Assembly: GCF_008801715.1 (NCBI RefSeq)
Contig: NZ_VZPG01000001.1
Coordinates: forward strand, 496,001-560,000
Reading direction: 5' to 3'
Source: Pseudochrobactrum saccharolyticum
GTDB taxonomy: Bacteria; Pseudomonadota; Alphaproteobacteria; Rhizobiales; Rhizobiaceae
DNA length: 64,000 bases
A program made the position numbers and the translations under genes. A model generated the notes under the pieces. It saw only the letters and a program-made list of their open reading frames with translations. It was not told the origin of the DNA and ran no database searches. Of the stretch, positions 1 to 9,621 are shown one piece after another. The first letter of the stretch is position 1. Each line of letters opens with the position of its first letter.

Positions 1-1222
1 GCAGCGCATCTCCTATGTGGCAGTTGATGCCAAGTCCGATCAGGGCTGGCCTGCACTGAAAAAACTCATCAAGACCAAACCGGCGGATATCCGCGCTTTT
101 TATCTTGCCGTCAGCCCGAGCCTGTTCGGTGATATTGCCCAGCGTTTGCAGAGCAATGATCTCATCAGCGATCATACACGCATCGTTGTTGAAAAACCGA
201 TTGGCCGCGATCTGGCATCCGCGCAAATCCTCAATGACACGATCGGCAGCGTTTTCCGCGAAGACCAGATTTTCCGTATCGACCATTATCTCGGCAAAGA
301 AACAGTGCAAAATCTGATGGCGCTGCGTTTTGCCAATGCGCTTTATGAGCCGCTTTGGAACTCAGCCCATATTGACCATGTGCAGATTACTGTTGCGGAA
401 GCTGTCGGACTTGAAGGACGTGCAGGCTATTACGACACAGCCGGTGCGCTGCGCGATATGGTGCAGAACCATATTCTGCAATTATTGTGCCTTGTCGCTA
501 TGGAGCCACCGGCTTCACTGGAAGCCGATGCTGTGCATGATGAAAAAGTTAAAGTACTGCGCTCGCTCACACCTATTACTGCCGACAATGCGCAGGAAAA
601 TACTGTACGCGGCCAGTACCGCGCCGGTGCTTCTGCAGGCGGGCCGGTTAAATCTTATCTCGATGATCTGGAAAGCACTACCAGCAATACGGAAACCTTT
701 GTGGCGTTGAAAGCCGAGATCGGCAACTGGCGCTGGGCAAATGTGCCGTTTTATCTGCGCACCGGCAAAAGACTGGCCGAACGCGTTTCAGAAATCGTGG
801 TGACATTCAAACCTATTCCCCACTCGATTTTTGAAAGCAGTGCGGGGCAGATTATTGCCAATCAGCTGGTCATCCGCCTGCAGCCGGACGAAGGTGTGAA
901 ACAGTGGATCATGATTAAAGATCCGGGTCCGGGCGGTATGCGTCTGCGTCATATTCCGCTGGATATGAGCTTTGCGGATTCTTTTGACGAGCGTAATCCG
1001 GATGCCTATGAGCGGCTGATTATGGATGTCGTGCGCGGCAACCAGACGCTGTTCATGCGCCGCGATGAGGTTGAAGCTGCATGGCGCTGGATTGACCCTA
1101 TTCTGGAAGCCTGGGAAAGCAATGAACAGAAAGTTCAGGGCTATACATCCGGCACATGGGGGCCTTCCGGTTCTATCGCCCTGATCGAGCGTGACGGCCG
1201 CACATGGCATGATAGTCTCTGA
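1..1222 (+). CDS. zwf: Glucose-6-phosphate 1-dehydrogenase, 5' end missing
   Basis: Oxidises glucose 6-phosphate to 6-phosphogluconolactone with NADP (or NAD), the entry step of the Entner-Doudoroff and pentose phosphate routes in the cytoplasm. The reading frame is open from base 2, so the gene starts upstream of the window and the N-terminal nucleotide-binding fold is mostly outside. About 406 residues are visible. The family signature RIDHYLGKE with its substrate-binding His/Lys is present at bases 275-301, and the EKPIG motif precedes it. The C-terminal half is intact and ends with a TGA at 1220-1222. A GTG at 17 is in frame but is only an internal valine. It is followed by pgl and edd in the same direction, the usual rhizobial arrangement. 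Identification is certain; cofactor preference cannot be read here. Confidence 0.97.
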   Translation, partial: QRISYVAVDAKSDQGWPALKKLIKTKPADIRAFYLAVSPSLFGDIAQRLQSNDLISDHTRIVVEKPIGRDLASAQILNDTIGSVFREDQIFRIDHYLGKETVQNLMALRFANALYEPLWNSAHIDHVQITVAEAVGLEGRAGYYDTAGALRDMVQNHILQLLCLVAMEPPASLEADAVHDEKVKVLRSLTPITADNAQENTVRGQYRAGASAGGPVKSYLDDLESTTSNTETFVALKAEIGNWRWANVPFYLRTGKRLAERVSEIVVTFKPIPHSIFESSAGQIIANQLVIRLQPDEGVKQWIMIKDPGPGGMRLRHIPLDMSFADSFDERNPDAYERLIMDVVRGNQTLFMRRDEVEAAWRWIDPILEAWESNEQKVQGYTSGTWGPSGSIALIERDGRTWHDSL

Positions 1223-1375
1223 CGAGACTGGGGATACAATAACCGTAATAAAAATTGAGGTCGGAGCACCGCTAAAAAGGCAGGAAATGAATACCGTCTG
1301 AGGCGGTATTCTGTATAAAGATACAAAATGACTGCGCCACACCCCACATAGGGGTGTAAAGGCGCAGAAACACTG

Positions 1376-2101
1376 ATGGAGACTGACATAACCAATATTG
1401 AAAGGCATGATTTTGCAGAGCCATCCGCTTTGGCGCTGCAATTAGCCGGAACAATCGCGGATCAACTGAATAAAGCAGTCGCGGCCAAAGGACAGGCCGT
1501 ACTCGCTGTATCCGGCGGTACAACGCCGGTACAATTGTTTGAGGCGCTCTCCATGCAGGATGTGGCATGGAAACAGGTTACGATTACTCTTGTCGATGAA
1601 CGTTTTGTAGCGCCGGACAATGACCGTTCGAATGAGAAACTGGCGCGCGAACATCTTTTGCAGAACAAGGCGGCGCAGGCCGTTTTTGTCAGTCTTTATA
1701 TTCCTGCCCAGACAGCCAGTGTTGCTGCGGTCACTGCTGCAAACCGCATTGATGCACTGCCGAAACCCTTTGACGTCGTGGTTCTCGGCATGGGCAATGA
1801 CGGCCATACCGCCTCTTTCTTCCGCGGCGGCAGCAGGCTGGATCAGGCCATTGATCCGACAACCCGTGCTGTTGTGCTGCCAATGCAGGCTGAAGGCGCA
1901 GGCGAACCGCGTCTGACACTTACACTGCCGGTGATTGCAAATGCCGATCTGCTGATCCTGCATATTGAAGGGCAGAAGAAACTGGCTGTTCTGGAAGAAG
2001 CACTGGCCAGCGATTTCAGCGAAGCAGATATTAATCTGATGCCCGTGCGCGCTGTTTTTGCCCATGCGAAACAAGCCGTACAGCTTTACTGGGCACCATA
2101 A
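1376..2101 (+). CDS. pgl: 6-phosphogluconolactonase
   Basis: Hydrolyses 6-phosphogluconolactone to 6-phosphogluconate, the second step after Zwf. The 241-residue product has the normal length for the DevB/Pgl type of the glucosamine-6-phosphate isomerase fold. Visible motifs are SGGTTP at residues 46-51 (phosphate loop), DERF at 74-77, and GMGNDGHTASFF at 138-149, which carries the catalytic Asp/His. The start is the ATG at 1376; no strong Shine-Dalgarno is seen, only a weak GATGGA stretch next to it. It lies 153 bases after zwf and 226 bases before edd, so co-transcription is plausible but a hairpin after pgl may separate edd. Confidence 0.95.
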   Translation: METDITNIERHDFAEPSALALQLAGTIADQLNKAVAAKGQAVLAVSGGTTPVQLFEALSMQDVAWKQVTITLVDERFVAPDNDRSNEKLAREHLLQNKAAQAVFVSLYIPAQTASVAAVTAANRIDALPKPFDVVVLGMGNDGHTASFFRGGSRLDQAIDPTTRAVVLPMQAEGAGEPRLTLTLPVIANADLLILHIEGQKKLAVLEEALASDFSEADINLMPVRAVFAHAKQAVQLYWAP

Positions 2102-2126
2102 TTCCAAAACGATTACTGCAATATCC

Positions 2127-2162
2127 GCTCATTCTCCGATGATACTCGGCCGGAGAATGAGC
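2127..2162 (+). terminator. Perfect 12-bp hairpin after pgl
   Basis: GCTCATTCTCCG (2127-2138) and its exact reverse complement (2151-2162) can form a strong stem with a 12-base loop. The T-run (ccttttt) comes only about 13 bases later, so it is an imperfect intrinsic terminator; it may instead protect or attenuate the zwf-pgl message before edd. Confidence 0.5.
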
Positions 2163-2327
2163 CGGATTACACACCTTTTTCTCCCCGTCCATTCCCGTGC
2201 GCTTTATAGACGCATCAGCCTTTTTCCACTCTTTCGCTATACTTGTTTTCCGTATATTAAAACATCTATTAAATCGGTTTAAATATTAATGCGCATGACC
2301 GGTTTCTGACCGGTACGGGAGACTGAA

Positions 2328-4142
2328 ATGACCGTGAATCACACCCTGCAGGCGATCACCAACCGGATTATCGAGCGCTCCCGCCCGACCCGTGAAGCCT
2401 ATCTGGGGCGGATCAGTGAAGCTGCATCACGCAAGCCCGTGCGCACTGCACTTGGCTGCGCCAATCTGGCTCATGGTTTTGCGGCCTGCGGCCCTTCCGA
2501 CAAAGCAGGACTGGCTGGCGATCAACTGCTCAATATCGGCATTATCACCGCTTATAATGATATGCTCTCCGCGCATCAGCCATTTGAGACTTTTCCGCAG
2601 CTTATCAAACAGGCAGCGCGTGAAGCAGGCGGCATTGCGCAGGTTGCCGGTGGCGTGCCTGCAATGTGTGACGGTGTTACGCAAGGTTTTGCGGGCATGG
2701 AACTGTCGCTGTTCTCACGCGATGTGATTGCCATGGCCACTGCCGTCGGCCTGTCCCATGATATGTTTGACGCTGCCGTCTATCTCGGTGTTTGCGACAA
2801 GATTGTGCCGGGGCTGGTGATCGGCGCCCTCACCTTTGGTCACTTGCCTGCGATTTTTATTCCGGCAGGGCCTATGACATCCGGCCTGCCAAATGATGAA
2901 AAAGCCCGCATCCGCCAGCTTTATGCGGAAGGCAAAGTCGGTCGTGCAGAATTGCTGGAATCCGAGTCCAAATCCTATCACGGCCCCGGCACCTGCACTT
3001 TCTATGGCACAGCCAATTCCAATCAGATGCTGATGGAAATCATGGGACTGCATATTCCGGGTTCATCCTTCATCAATCCGAATACACCATTGCGCGATGC
3101 GATGACGAAGGAAGCCGCCAAGCGCGCTTTGCAGATCACCGCCTGCGGCAATGATTATACGCCGGTCGGCGCAATGCTGGATGAGCGCTCTTTCGTCAAT
3201 GGTGTTGTTGGTCTCAATGCCACCGGCGGTTCCACCAACCACACCATCCATCTGATTGCCATGGCCGCAGCCGCAGGCATCAAACTGACATGGCAGGATA
3301 TATCCGATATTTCGGCTGCTGTGCCGCTGCTTGCCCGCGTCTATCCGAATGGGCTTGCCGATGTGAACCATTTCCATGCGGCAGGCGGCATGGGCTATCT
3401 GATCCGTGAATTGCTGGATGCCGGTCTGCTGCACGAAGATGTGCGCACCGTCTGGGGTGAGACTCTACGCGACTATACGATTGAACCGGCGCTCAATGCA
3501 GATGGTACGATTGCACGCAATCCTGCCCCTGAAGTGAGTGCTGATGCAAAAGTTCTCGCCAAAGCCAATGCGCCTTTCCAGCCGGATGGTGGTATCAAAG
3601 TACTGAGCGGCAATATTGGCAGCGCGATCATTAAAGTTTCGGCCGTCAAACCGGATCGCCATGTGATTGAAGCGCCTGCGAAAATCTTCCACGATCAGTC
3701 GGAAATGCAGGATGCTTTCAAGGCAGGCAAGCTCGAAGGTGATTTCATCGCCGTTGTCCGCTATCAGGGCCCGAAGGCCAATGGTATGCCGGAACTGCAC
3801 AAGCTGATGACTGTGCTTGGTATTTTGCAGGATCGCGGACAGCGCGTGGCACTTGTGACCGACGGCCGTCTCTCCGGCGCATCCGGCAAAGTGCCTTCCG
3901 CCATTCATGTCACACCGGAAGCCCTTGATAATGGTATGATTGCAAAGATTCAGGAAGGCGACATTATCCGCCTTGATGCCGTGCAAGGCACCCTGTCTGT
4001 CCTGCTGAGCGAGGATGAATTGCAGTCACGCAATATTGAAACACCTGATCTTACCCGTAATCATTTTGGTATGGGACGGGAATTGTTCTCCGCATTCCGG
4101 CACATTGCAGGCCATGCGGATCAAGGCGCATCAGTATTTTAA
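2328..4142 (+). CDS. edd: Phosphogluconate dehydratase
   Basis: Dehydrates 6-phosphogluconate to 2-keto-3-deoxy-6-phosphogluconate, the committed step of the Entner-Doudoroff pathway. The 604-residue length matches Edd rather than the shorter amino-acid dihydroxyacid dehydratase IlvD. Iron-sulfur-cluster ligand candidates are the Cys in CDGVTQG (residue 114) and the Cys in GVCDK (about 156), and the family block [10 protein letters not shown] lies near residue 273. The ATG at 2328 follows a GGGAGACTGAA ribosome-binding site. It closes the zwf-pgl-edd cluster; the aldolase eda is not in the window. A bidirectional terminator lies directly after it. Confidence 0.96.
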   Translation: MTVNHTLQAITNRIIERSRPTREAYLGRISEAASRKPVRTALGCANLAHGFAACGPSDKAGLAGDQLLNIGIITAYNDMLSAHQPFETFPQLIKQAAREAGGIAQVAGGVPAMCDGVTQGFAGMELSLFSRDVIAMATAVGLSHDMFDAAVYLGVCDKIVPGLVIGALTFGHLPAIFIPAGPMTSGLPNDEKARIRQLYAEGKVGRAELLESESKSYHGPGTCTFYGTANSNQMLMEIMGLHIPGSSFINPNTPLRDAMTKEAAKRALQITACGNDYTPVGAMLDERSFVNGVVGLNATGGSTNHTIHLIAMAAAAGIKLTWQDISDISAAVPLLARVYPNGLADVNHFHAAGGMGYLIRELLDAGLLHEDVRTVWGETLRDYTIEPALNADGTIARNPAPEVSADAKVLAKANAPFQPDGGIKVLSGNIGSAIIKVSAVKPDRHVIEAPAKIFHDQSEMQDAFKAGKLEGDFIAVVRYQGPKANGMPELHKLMTVLGILQDRGQRVALVTDGRLSGASGKVPSAIHVTPEALDNGMIAKIQEGDIIRLDAVQGTLSVLLSEDELQSRNIETPDLTRNHFGMGRELFSAFRHIAGHADQGASVF

Positions 4143-4149
4143 AAGGTAA

Positions 4150-4187
4150 CAAAAAACGGCGCGATCAAAATGACCGCGCCGTTCTTT
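4150..4187. terminator. Bidirectional terminator between edd and folD
   Basis: AACGGCGCG (4155-4163) pairs with CGCGCCGTT (4175-4183), with CTTTT on the plus side and a run of A on the left that becomes U on the minus strand. It can end both convergent genes. Confidence 0.87.
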
Positions 4188-4200
4188 TAACTACTTAAAA

Positions 4201-5118
4201 TCAAAATTTCGGTATCTGCACACCGGCAGCGCGGCAAGCGGCGACCAGCGTATTGGCCATCAGCATTGCAATGGTCATAGGGCCAACACCGCCCGGAACC
4301 GGCGTAATCGCTCCGGCCACTTTTGCAGCCTCTGCATAATCCACATCGCCGACGAGACGGGTCTTGCCTTCACCCTTTTCCGGTGCATCAATGCGGTTGA
4401 TACCCACATCAATCACAGTCGCACCCGGTTTGATCCAGTCACCCTTCACCATTTGTGGTCGACCAACCGCTGCCACCAGAATATCAGCCGTGCGTGCCAA
4501 GGCCGGCAGATCTTTAGTGCGGCTATGGGCAACGGTAACGGTGGCATTGGCTGCAAGCAGCAAATTCGCCATTGGCTTGCCAACAATATTGGAGCGGCCG
4601 ATAACAACGGCTGTAAGACCGGACAGGTCACGGCCAAGCTGACGCTCAATCATAATCATGCTGCCAGCCGGTGTGCATGGCACAAAAGCACTGTCCACAG
4701 CGCCGGTGCCGAGCTTGCCGACATTGATATAATGGAAACCGTCAACATCTTTATCCGGCACAATCGTCTGGATGACACGACCTTCATCAATATGTTTCGG
4801 CAGTGGCAACTGCACCAGAATACCGTGAATGGCAGGGTCATTATTGAGACTGTCGATCAAATCCAGCAGATCCGCCTCAGATGTGTCTTCAGTCAATGTG
4901 TGCTGTACAGAGTGGAAACCGCATTCGCGTGCTTTGCGGCCTTTGGAGGCGACATAAACCTGACTGGCCGGATCTTCCCCGACGATCACCACAGCAATCC
5001 CAGGCTTTGTGCCGGTTGTATTTAACAAGTCGGATGTTGCAGCTTTAACCGCTGCCACCACATCTTCCGCCAGCAATTTACCGTCGATTACTTTTGCGCC
5101 GCTCGTCTCAGTCGCCAT
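4201..5118 (-). CDS. folD: Bifunctional methylenetetrahydrofolate dehydrogenase / methenyltetrahydrofolate cyclohydrolase
   Basis: Interconverts 5,10-methylene-THF, methenyl-THF and 10-formyl-THF in cytoplasmic one-carbon metabolism. The 305-residue product carries an N-terminal catalytic domain with the YxxxK type motif in [11 protein letters not shown] (about residues 53-63) and the VQLPLPKHI motif near residue 102. The C-terminal NADP-binding domain has [16 protein letters not shown] near residue 170 and the terminal [16 protein letters not shown] block. The ATG at 5118 gives an N-terminus ([13 protein letters not shown]) slightly longer than many homologues. It is convergent with edd and shares its terminator. 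Confidence 0.96.
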   Translation of the reverse strand: MATETSGAKVIDGKLLAEDVVAAVKAATSDLLNTTGTKPGIAVVIVGEDPASQVYVASKGRKARECGFHSVQHTLTEDTSEADLLDLIDSLNNDPAIHGILVQLPLPKHIDEGRVIQTIVPDKDVDGFHYINVGKLGTGAVDSAFVPCTPAGSMIMIERQLGRDLSGLTAVVIGRSNIVGKPMANLLLAANATVTVAHSRTKDLPALARTADILVAAVGRPQMVKGDWIKPGATVIDVGINRIDAPEKGEGKTRLVGDVDYAEAAKVAGAITPVPGGVGPMTIAMLMANTLVAACRAAGVQIPKF

Positions 5119-5259
5119 CTCACAACTCCGTCAGACAAAAAAACAATGCAAGGCCGAAATTGCGGGATCACAAAGCCACGCGCTCACATCCTGCCCCCGC
5201 ATAATCTGCCAGCGCGATGATGACAATCAAAAAACGGTCATGCTATCGGAATAACGGCA

Positions 5260-5865
5260 TCAACGTGACGAATTTTCATTCTGTCTGGCACTGGCCAGCT
5301 TCTCATGTTCACGCAATGCCTGCCGGATTTCGGCCAGTGCATGGGAAAGGTCTGCAGCTTCAGGAATAGTCTGATCTGCCGCAGCAGTGCCGAGCGCATT
5401 TTTGCGCATGGCAGCATAGGTTTTGGAAACCGGCTGGCGCATTTCCGCAATAGCCTCTTCCGCCGGTTGCTGTTTCGGCTCCTGCGGTTCTGCATCGGCC
5501 TGTTTCACAGGCATTTGCTTTGCCACAGGCGCGACAGGCATTTGCCTTGTAACCACCGGCTGCGCAGGCTGTTCCGCAGCGGTTTCAGCTTGTTTGCCGC
5601 GCTTTAAAAGGCCGGACAGGTTCAGCCACAGTTTCTTGAACAACGAAGATGACGAAGCCGGTGCAGGTTCGGCAAGTACAGCTCTGTCAGCTTTTACCGA
5701 TGTCTGTGCGGGAGCCTGTGCATGACTGCGCAGCGGCTGCACGCCCGTGCGCCCCATTGCGGCACGCGCACGGTAAGCGCGGGAACGCTGGATGTTCAGG
5801 CCAAAATCCTGCGGTGCATAGGCCAAAAGCGGTAATGTGCCGGAAAATTTATCATCACGTTCCAT
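5260..5865 (-). CDS. Unknown protein, Pro/Gln/Ala-rich and probably disordered
   Basis: I do not recognise a family. The 201-residue product begins MERDDKFSGTLPLLAYAP, is basic through about residue 50 (RSRAYRARAAMGR) and then becomes a low-complexity stretch rich in Ala, Pro, Gln and Glu between about residues 55 and 145, where the short unit KQMPV/RQMPV occurs twice. The C-terminus from about residue 165 is predicted helical (ALAEIRQALREHEKLAS). No signal peptide or membrane segment is seen. It lies alone on the minus strand downstream of a 549-base gap. Codon use looks like that of the neighbours, so I consider it a real, fast-evolving gene. Confidence 0.72.
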   Translation of the reverse strand: MERDDKFSGTLPLLAYAPQDFGLNIQRSRAYRARAAMGRTGVQPLRSHAQAPAQTSVKADRAVLAEPAPASSSSLFKKLWLNLSGLLKRGKQAETAAEQPAQPVVTRQMPVAPVAKQMPVKQADAEPQEPKQQPAEEAIAEMRQPVSKTYAAMRKNALGTAAADQTIPEAADLSHALAEIRQALREHEKLASARQNENSSR

Positions 5866-6414
5866 AATGCCGCCCCGTCTTAAAATTTATTTACACAGTC
5901 ATTCATAAAATGCGCCAGAGACGCAGGTATAATATGCGCCGGACACGCAAACGGCATCCGGTATCAGAGTGTTTTGCCCCTCCTCTGCACATTCCAAAAA
6001 TCCGGCCAAAACCGAGGTTTTTTGGAAATTCCATGTCTGAAACGCCTGTTCTGCCCGAAAAAACGGACTCATAAGAACCTGACCGACCGGAATAAAATTC
6101 ACAGCAGATCATGAAAGCTTTTCAAAACTGTTCGCAGATAAGCGACACGCCAGAAGCAACGCATTTCACAATGTAAATCACGTTTACCCGTTACGCCTTT
6201 GCAGCGCGGCGAAGCCGGTGCAAATCACTCTGCCTTATGGTTAACAAAACCTTAATGACTCTGGCAACCACTATAAGAAATAAATTTCACATTTATCTGA
6301 TTAATGTGACACCGCGCCTGTCACGATGCCGGAATTTCACTCTGTGCAGCGAACGATATTTCCATCTGCCGGTCGAATGTTCTATGGTCGGGCAAATCAC
6401 AGGAGAGGCATTTG
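5866..6414. other. 549-base gap: tandem repeat and hairpin, no gene
   Basis: Between the divergent 201-residue gene and proC. It holds an imperfect 24-base tandem repeat (5905-5952), an inverted repeat TTCCAAAAA (5992-6000)/TTTTTTGGAA (6018-6027), and the proC ribosome-binding site. Short minus-strand frames at 5899-6112 run through the tandem repeat and have no homology I recognise. Promoters of both flanking genes must lie here, but I cannot place them. Confidence 0.6.
5905..5952. repeat. Two-copy 24-base imperfect tandem repeat
   Basis: Units 5905-5928 and 5929-5952 share 18 of 24 positions with the common core ATGCGCC followed by ACGCA. Function unknown; it sits immediately upstream of the minus-strand gene at 5260-5865. 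Confidence 0.6.
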
Positions 6415-7227
6415 ATGGCAAATAACACTGTTGTTCTGGTTGGTTGCGGCAATATGGGGTTTGCCATGCTGCAAGGATGGCTCTCCTCGGGCAAGTTACA
6501 GCCTTCTGACGTGACAGTTGTTGAACCGGCAGACACTTTACGCGAACGTGCGACAAAACTCGGCGTTAAAGCACTGCCGGACAGCACAGGCATTACCGGC
6601 TCTCCGCAGCTGATTATCATTGCGGTCAAACCACAGGTCATTCAGGACATTCTGCCTGCCTATAAAAACTATGCATCTGCCTCGGCTTTTCTCAGCGTGG
6701 CTGCCGGTACACCGGTTGCCTTATTCGAGAAAATTCTGGGCGCGCAGGCCGCGATTATCCGCTGTATGCCGAACACACCGGCAGCGATTGGCAAAGGCAT
6801 GATGGTGACATTTGCCAATAGTAATGTGCAGGCAGATGTCATGCGTTTCACCGAAGAATTACTGGAAACCAGCGGTCAGGTCGCACAGGTCAAAGATGAA
6901 AACCTGATGGATGCCGTAACCGCAATATCCGGCTCCGGCCCCGCCTATGTGTTTCATTTCATTGAATGTCTTACACAAGCCGGCATAACCGCCGGTCTGC
7001 CGCAGGATATTGCTGCCATGCTTGCCATGCAGACAGTTTACGGTGCAGGCGCGCTCGCTGCGGCAAGCACGGATACGCCATCGCAATTGCGCATTAATGT
7101 CACCAGCCCTAACGGAACAACAGCAGCTGCTCTCGAAGTGCTGATGGGTGATAATCGCCTGCAAAATCTTGTCAGCGAAGCGGTTGAAGCTGCCCGTAAC
7201 CGCTCTGTGGAACTCGGAAAAAGCTGA
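6415..7227 (+). CDS. proC: Pyrroline-5-carboxylate reductase
   Basis: Reduces 1-pyrroline-5-carboxylate to proline with NAD(P)H, the last step of proline synthesis. The Rossmann motif GCGNMG is at residues 10-15, and the C-terminal signature region SGSGPAYVFHF and the terminal SPNGTTAAALEVL block are present. I place the start at the ATG at 6415, seven bases after AGGAGAG (6401-6407), rather than at the TTG one codon earlier. This gives 270 residues, standard for ProC. It stands alone with a long gap on either side, so it probably has its own promoter. Confidence 0.96.
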   Translation: MANNTVVLVGCGNMGFAMLQGWLSSGKLQPSDVTVVEPADTLRERATKLGVKALPDSTGITGSPQLIIIAVKPQVIQDILPAYKNYASASAFLSVAAGTPVALFEKILGAQAAIIRCMPNTPAAIGKGMMVTFANSNVQADVMRFTEELLETSGQVAQVKDENLMDAVTAISGSGPAYVFHFIECLTQAGITAGLPQDIAAMLAMQTVYGAGALAAASTDTPSQLRINVTSPNGTTAAALEVLMGDNRLQNLVSEAVEAARNRSVELGKS

Positions 7228-7639
7228 AACACAATACCGCATTTCCACAGGGAGAGAGGACGGGTCGTCTTCTTCCTTTTCGTATTTTAAAAAGATTTTT
7301 CTTTTTTACAGCATTATCCGAAAGTACGATAATATCGGGATTTACCGGAGCGATATTTTCGTTACTCTGACAGGCACGATCTTTGTTTCATGATCGTCTT
7401 TGCGGGTTAAAAGCCCGAACAGAAAACACGGCTGAAACAGCCGTCCATTATAGAACTGTCATATAATCAGGCGATAATCAGCCGACACTTTCCGGTTCAG
7501 GCTTTGATGCCGGAAACAGATTTATATTTTCAACGGCCTGTCTGTGCGCCGCAAAACACAGAAACAGGCATTTTTTCAAATTACTGCGAACTCCATGCAA
7601 GGAAAGTTTGCAGTAAGCAGCCCGACAGAGGAGACAGGA
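7228..7639. other. 412-base gap, no gene recognised
   Basis: AT-rich region after proC. A small hairpin ACGGCTG/CAGCCGT lies at about 7427-7443. Poly-T tracts at 7289-7307 lack a GC stem. I see no convincing reading frame; the end holds the Shine-Dalgarno of the next gene. Confidence 0.5.
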
Positions 7640-7987
7640 ATGTCAAGTTTACTGCCGCCGCTCCATAACGGACATGCATCAATTTATCTGCTGAACGGCT
7701 TCCACGAAGCTGTTCATGCCTATGAAGACTGGGATATGGCCGGTCAGGAACCACAGGTTGCCGTTTACGGAAAATCCGTCCGCATCAGCGTGATTTTCCG
7801 CCGTCTGACCCAATGTTCAGACCGGTTGCCACAACATGTTCTGCAATCACTAAAAGCGGCGATACCGCATATTATGAAATATCAGCCCGCAGATTTCCCT
7901 GCCACTTATGCAGATGCAAGTGGTTTGCTGCGTCAGGCTCTGCGGAATTATACATGCAATCCGGTGATCGCGGCCCGTTTCAATTAA
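7640..7987 (+). CDS. Unknown 115-residue protein
   Basis: No family recognised. I place the start at the ATG at 7640 because AGAGGAG (7627-7633) lies seven bases before it; an in-frame frame extends upstream to 7544 but has no ribosome-binding site. The product is soluble in appearance, with no signal peptide or membrane helix, and contains a His/Glu-containing early block (GFHEAVHAYEDWD) and the segment SVRISVIFRRLTQ. It is monocistronic: a long gap precedes it and a clear terminator follows. The good ribosome-binding site and terminator argue that it is real. Confidence 0.65.
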   Translation: MSSLLPPLHNGHASIYLLNGFHEAVHAYEDWDMAGQEPQVAVYGKSVRISVIFRRLTQCSDRLPQHVLQSLKAAIPHIMKYQPADFPATYADASGLLRQALRNYTCNPVIAARFN

Positions 7988-8017
7988 ACGGGGCTAAGCT
8001 TTACAAAAACACAACAT

Positions 8018-8046
8018 ACGGGCAGATTTTCTATCTGCCCGTTTTC
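8018..8046 (+). terminator. Intrinsic terminator
   Basis: ACGGGCAGA (8018-8026) and TCTGCCCGT (8034-8042) form a 9-bp stem followed by TTTTCC. It ends the 115-residue gene. Confidence 0.85.
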
Positions 8047-8170
8047 CATTTTACATAGGTAATATTTCTCACTTTCCGACAAGACCTTTAAGCTGCTATA
8101 GGCAATTCTTATATGCGGTCGCAGAGCTGCGATCAGCTAAAAATATAAGCCGCTCAGGCAAAGGTTAGTC

Positions 8171-8911
8171 ATGCAGAAACCGCAGATTAAAGCATTCATC
8201 ATTCATCTGGAGCGCGCAACAGAACGCCGTGCGCAGGTGAATGAACTGATCTCCCAATTACCGGTACCGGCAGAAATCATTACAGCTGTTGATGCAAAAC
8301 AACTGAGCGATGCAGATGCGGCACAGGCCTATCAGACGCGCCTGCACAAGCCTTATTATCCGTTCCGCCTGAGCCGCAACGAAATTGCTTGTTTCCTGTC
8401 GCACCGCAAAACTTGGCAGACAATCATCGATCAAAATCTCGATGCAGCACTTGTGCTGGAAGATGACGTGGCACTGACAGCGGACTTTCCTGCTGCTTTT
8501 AAAGCGGCCACAGAGATTGCAAAACAAGGCGGGCTGGTGCGTCTGCCGTTCCGTTCCGACCGTGAGACCGGCGCTGTCGTGCTCGAACAGGGAACAACGA
8601 AAGTCATTCGTCCCGTACCTGTCGGGCTGGGCATGGTCGCGCAACTGATTACCCGTGACGCTGCGCAGGCACTGTTGAAAGCAACCGAGAAATTTGACCG
8701 CCCTGTTGATACTTTTGCCCAAATGAACTGGGTAACCGGATTGCAGCCGCTTTCCGTTGTTCCGGGCGGTGTGCAGGAAATATCTGCCAATCTGGGCGGT
8801 AGCACCTTGAAACAGAACCGCTCTCTGGCGCATAAACTGCACAGAGAACTGATGCGGCCTTTCTACCGGCACAGCGTCAAAACCTATTCCCGCAAATCCG
8901 GAAAAGCCTGA
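8171..8911 (+). CDS. Glycosyltransferase family 25 protein
   Basis: Family 25 enzymes add sugars, often galactose, to lipopolysaccharide or other surface glycans at the inner face of the membrane. The 246-residue product begins with the characteristic IKAFIIHLERATERR strand and has the acidic metal-binding motif LVLEDDV near residue 97 and the SRNEIACFLSH block near 72. Acceptor and sugar cannot be inferred. Its stop overlaps the start of the following polysaccharide deacetylase (TGATG at 8909-8913), so the two are translationally coupled. A second GT25 lies at 46208-47065. The start ATG at 8171 has only a weak AAAGG upstream. Confidence 0.87.
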   Translation: MQKPQIKAFIIHLERATERRAQVNELISQLPVPAEIITAVDAKQLSDADAAQAYQTRLHKPYYPFRLSRNEIACFLSHRKTWQTIIDQNLDAALVLEDDVALTADFPAAFKAATEIAKQGGLVRLPFRSDRETGAVVLEQGTTKVIRPVPVGLGMVAQLITRDAAQALLKATEKFDRPVDTFAQMNWVTGLQPLSVVPGGVQEISANLGGSTLKQNRSLAHKLHRELMRPFYRHSVKTYSRKSGKA

Positions 8912-9621
8912 TGAAATCTTCTGCTATTCCCATTCTTCTCTATCATTCGATTGATGTACCGCCTACACGCGACAAGCCGTTTCGCAGCCTGCATGTGTAT
9001 CCGGACCGGTTCCGCTCGCAGATGCGCTGGCTGAAAAGACTGGGCTATCAGGGATTGTCCATGCGCGATGCCCGCCCTTATCTTGAGGGCAAAAAACAGG
9101 GCAAGGTTGCGGTTATCACGTTTGATGACGGTTTTCTCAATGTCTATCAGCACGCCATGCCGGTGCTGAATGAGCTGGGTTTTACTGCCACCAATTATTT
9201 CGTCGCCAATCAGATCGGCGGACGTAATGAATGGGACATTCCGAAAGGCGCAGTTGAAATTCCCTGCATGAGTGCCGAACAATTGCGCGACTGGGCTGCA
9301 CATGGCCATGAGGTTGGCGCACATACGCTTGACCATATCTATCTGCCGGATGCGGATTTGCAGGAAGCAGAACGGCAGATAGCCGGTTCAAAGAAAATTC
9401 TTGAAGAGATACTTGGCGCTGAAGTCACTAATTTCTGCTACCCTTATGGCGGCGAAACACAGGCTGTGCGCGATGTGACCCGACAAGCGGGCTATGTTCA
9501 CGCCACCACCACCAAACGCGGTCATGCCCGCGCAACAGATGATCCGTTTGGCTTGCCGCGCCGTTATATCCGCCGCACCGATGGCGGATTATTGTTCCTG
9601 AAAAAGCTCTTCGGCCTCTGA
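8911..9621 (+). CDS. Polysaccharide deacetylase family protein
   Basis: NodB-fold (carbohydrate esterase 4) enzymes remove N- or O-acetyl groups from glycans. The 236-residue product shows the metal/catalytic motif VITFDDGF near residue 69, the HTLDH zinc-ligand motif near residue 137, and CYPYGG near 176, so the active site looks complete. It has no signal peptide, suggesting a cytoplasmic or membrane-associated role. The one-base stop/start overlap with the GT25 gene indicates a transferase plus deacetylase pair acting on the same glycan, an inference from gene order only. Confidence 0.88.
   Translation: MKSSAIPILLYHSIDVPPTRDKPFRSLHVYPDRFRSQMRWLKRLGYQGLSMRDARPYLEGKKQGKVAVITFDDGFLNVYQHAMPVLNELGFTATNYFVANQIGGRNEWDIPKGAVEIPCMSAEQLRDWAAHGHEVGAHTLDHIYLPDADLQEAERQIAGSKKILEEILGAEVTNFCYPYGGETQAVRDVTRQAGYVHATTTKRGHARATDDPFGLPRRYIRRTDGGLLFLKKLFGL

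Noticed and set aside
5899-6112. Two overlapping minus-strand frames of about 67-69 codons
   Set aside because: They run through the 24-base tandem repeat, overlap each other in different frames and have no ribosome-binding site.
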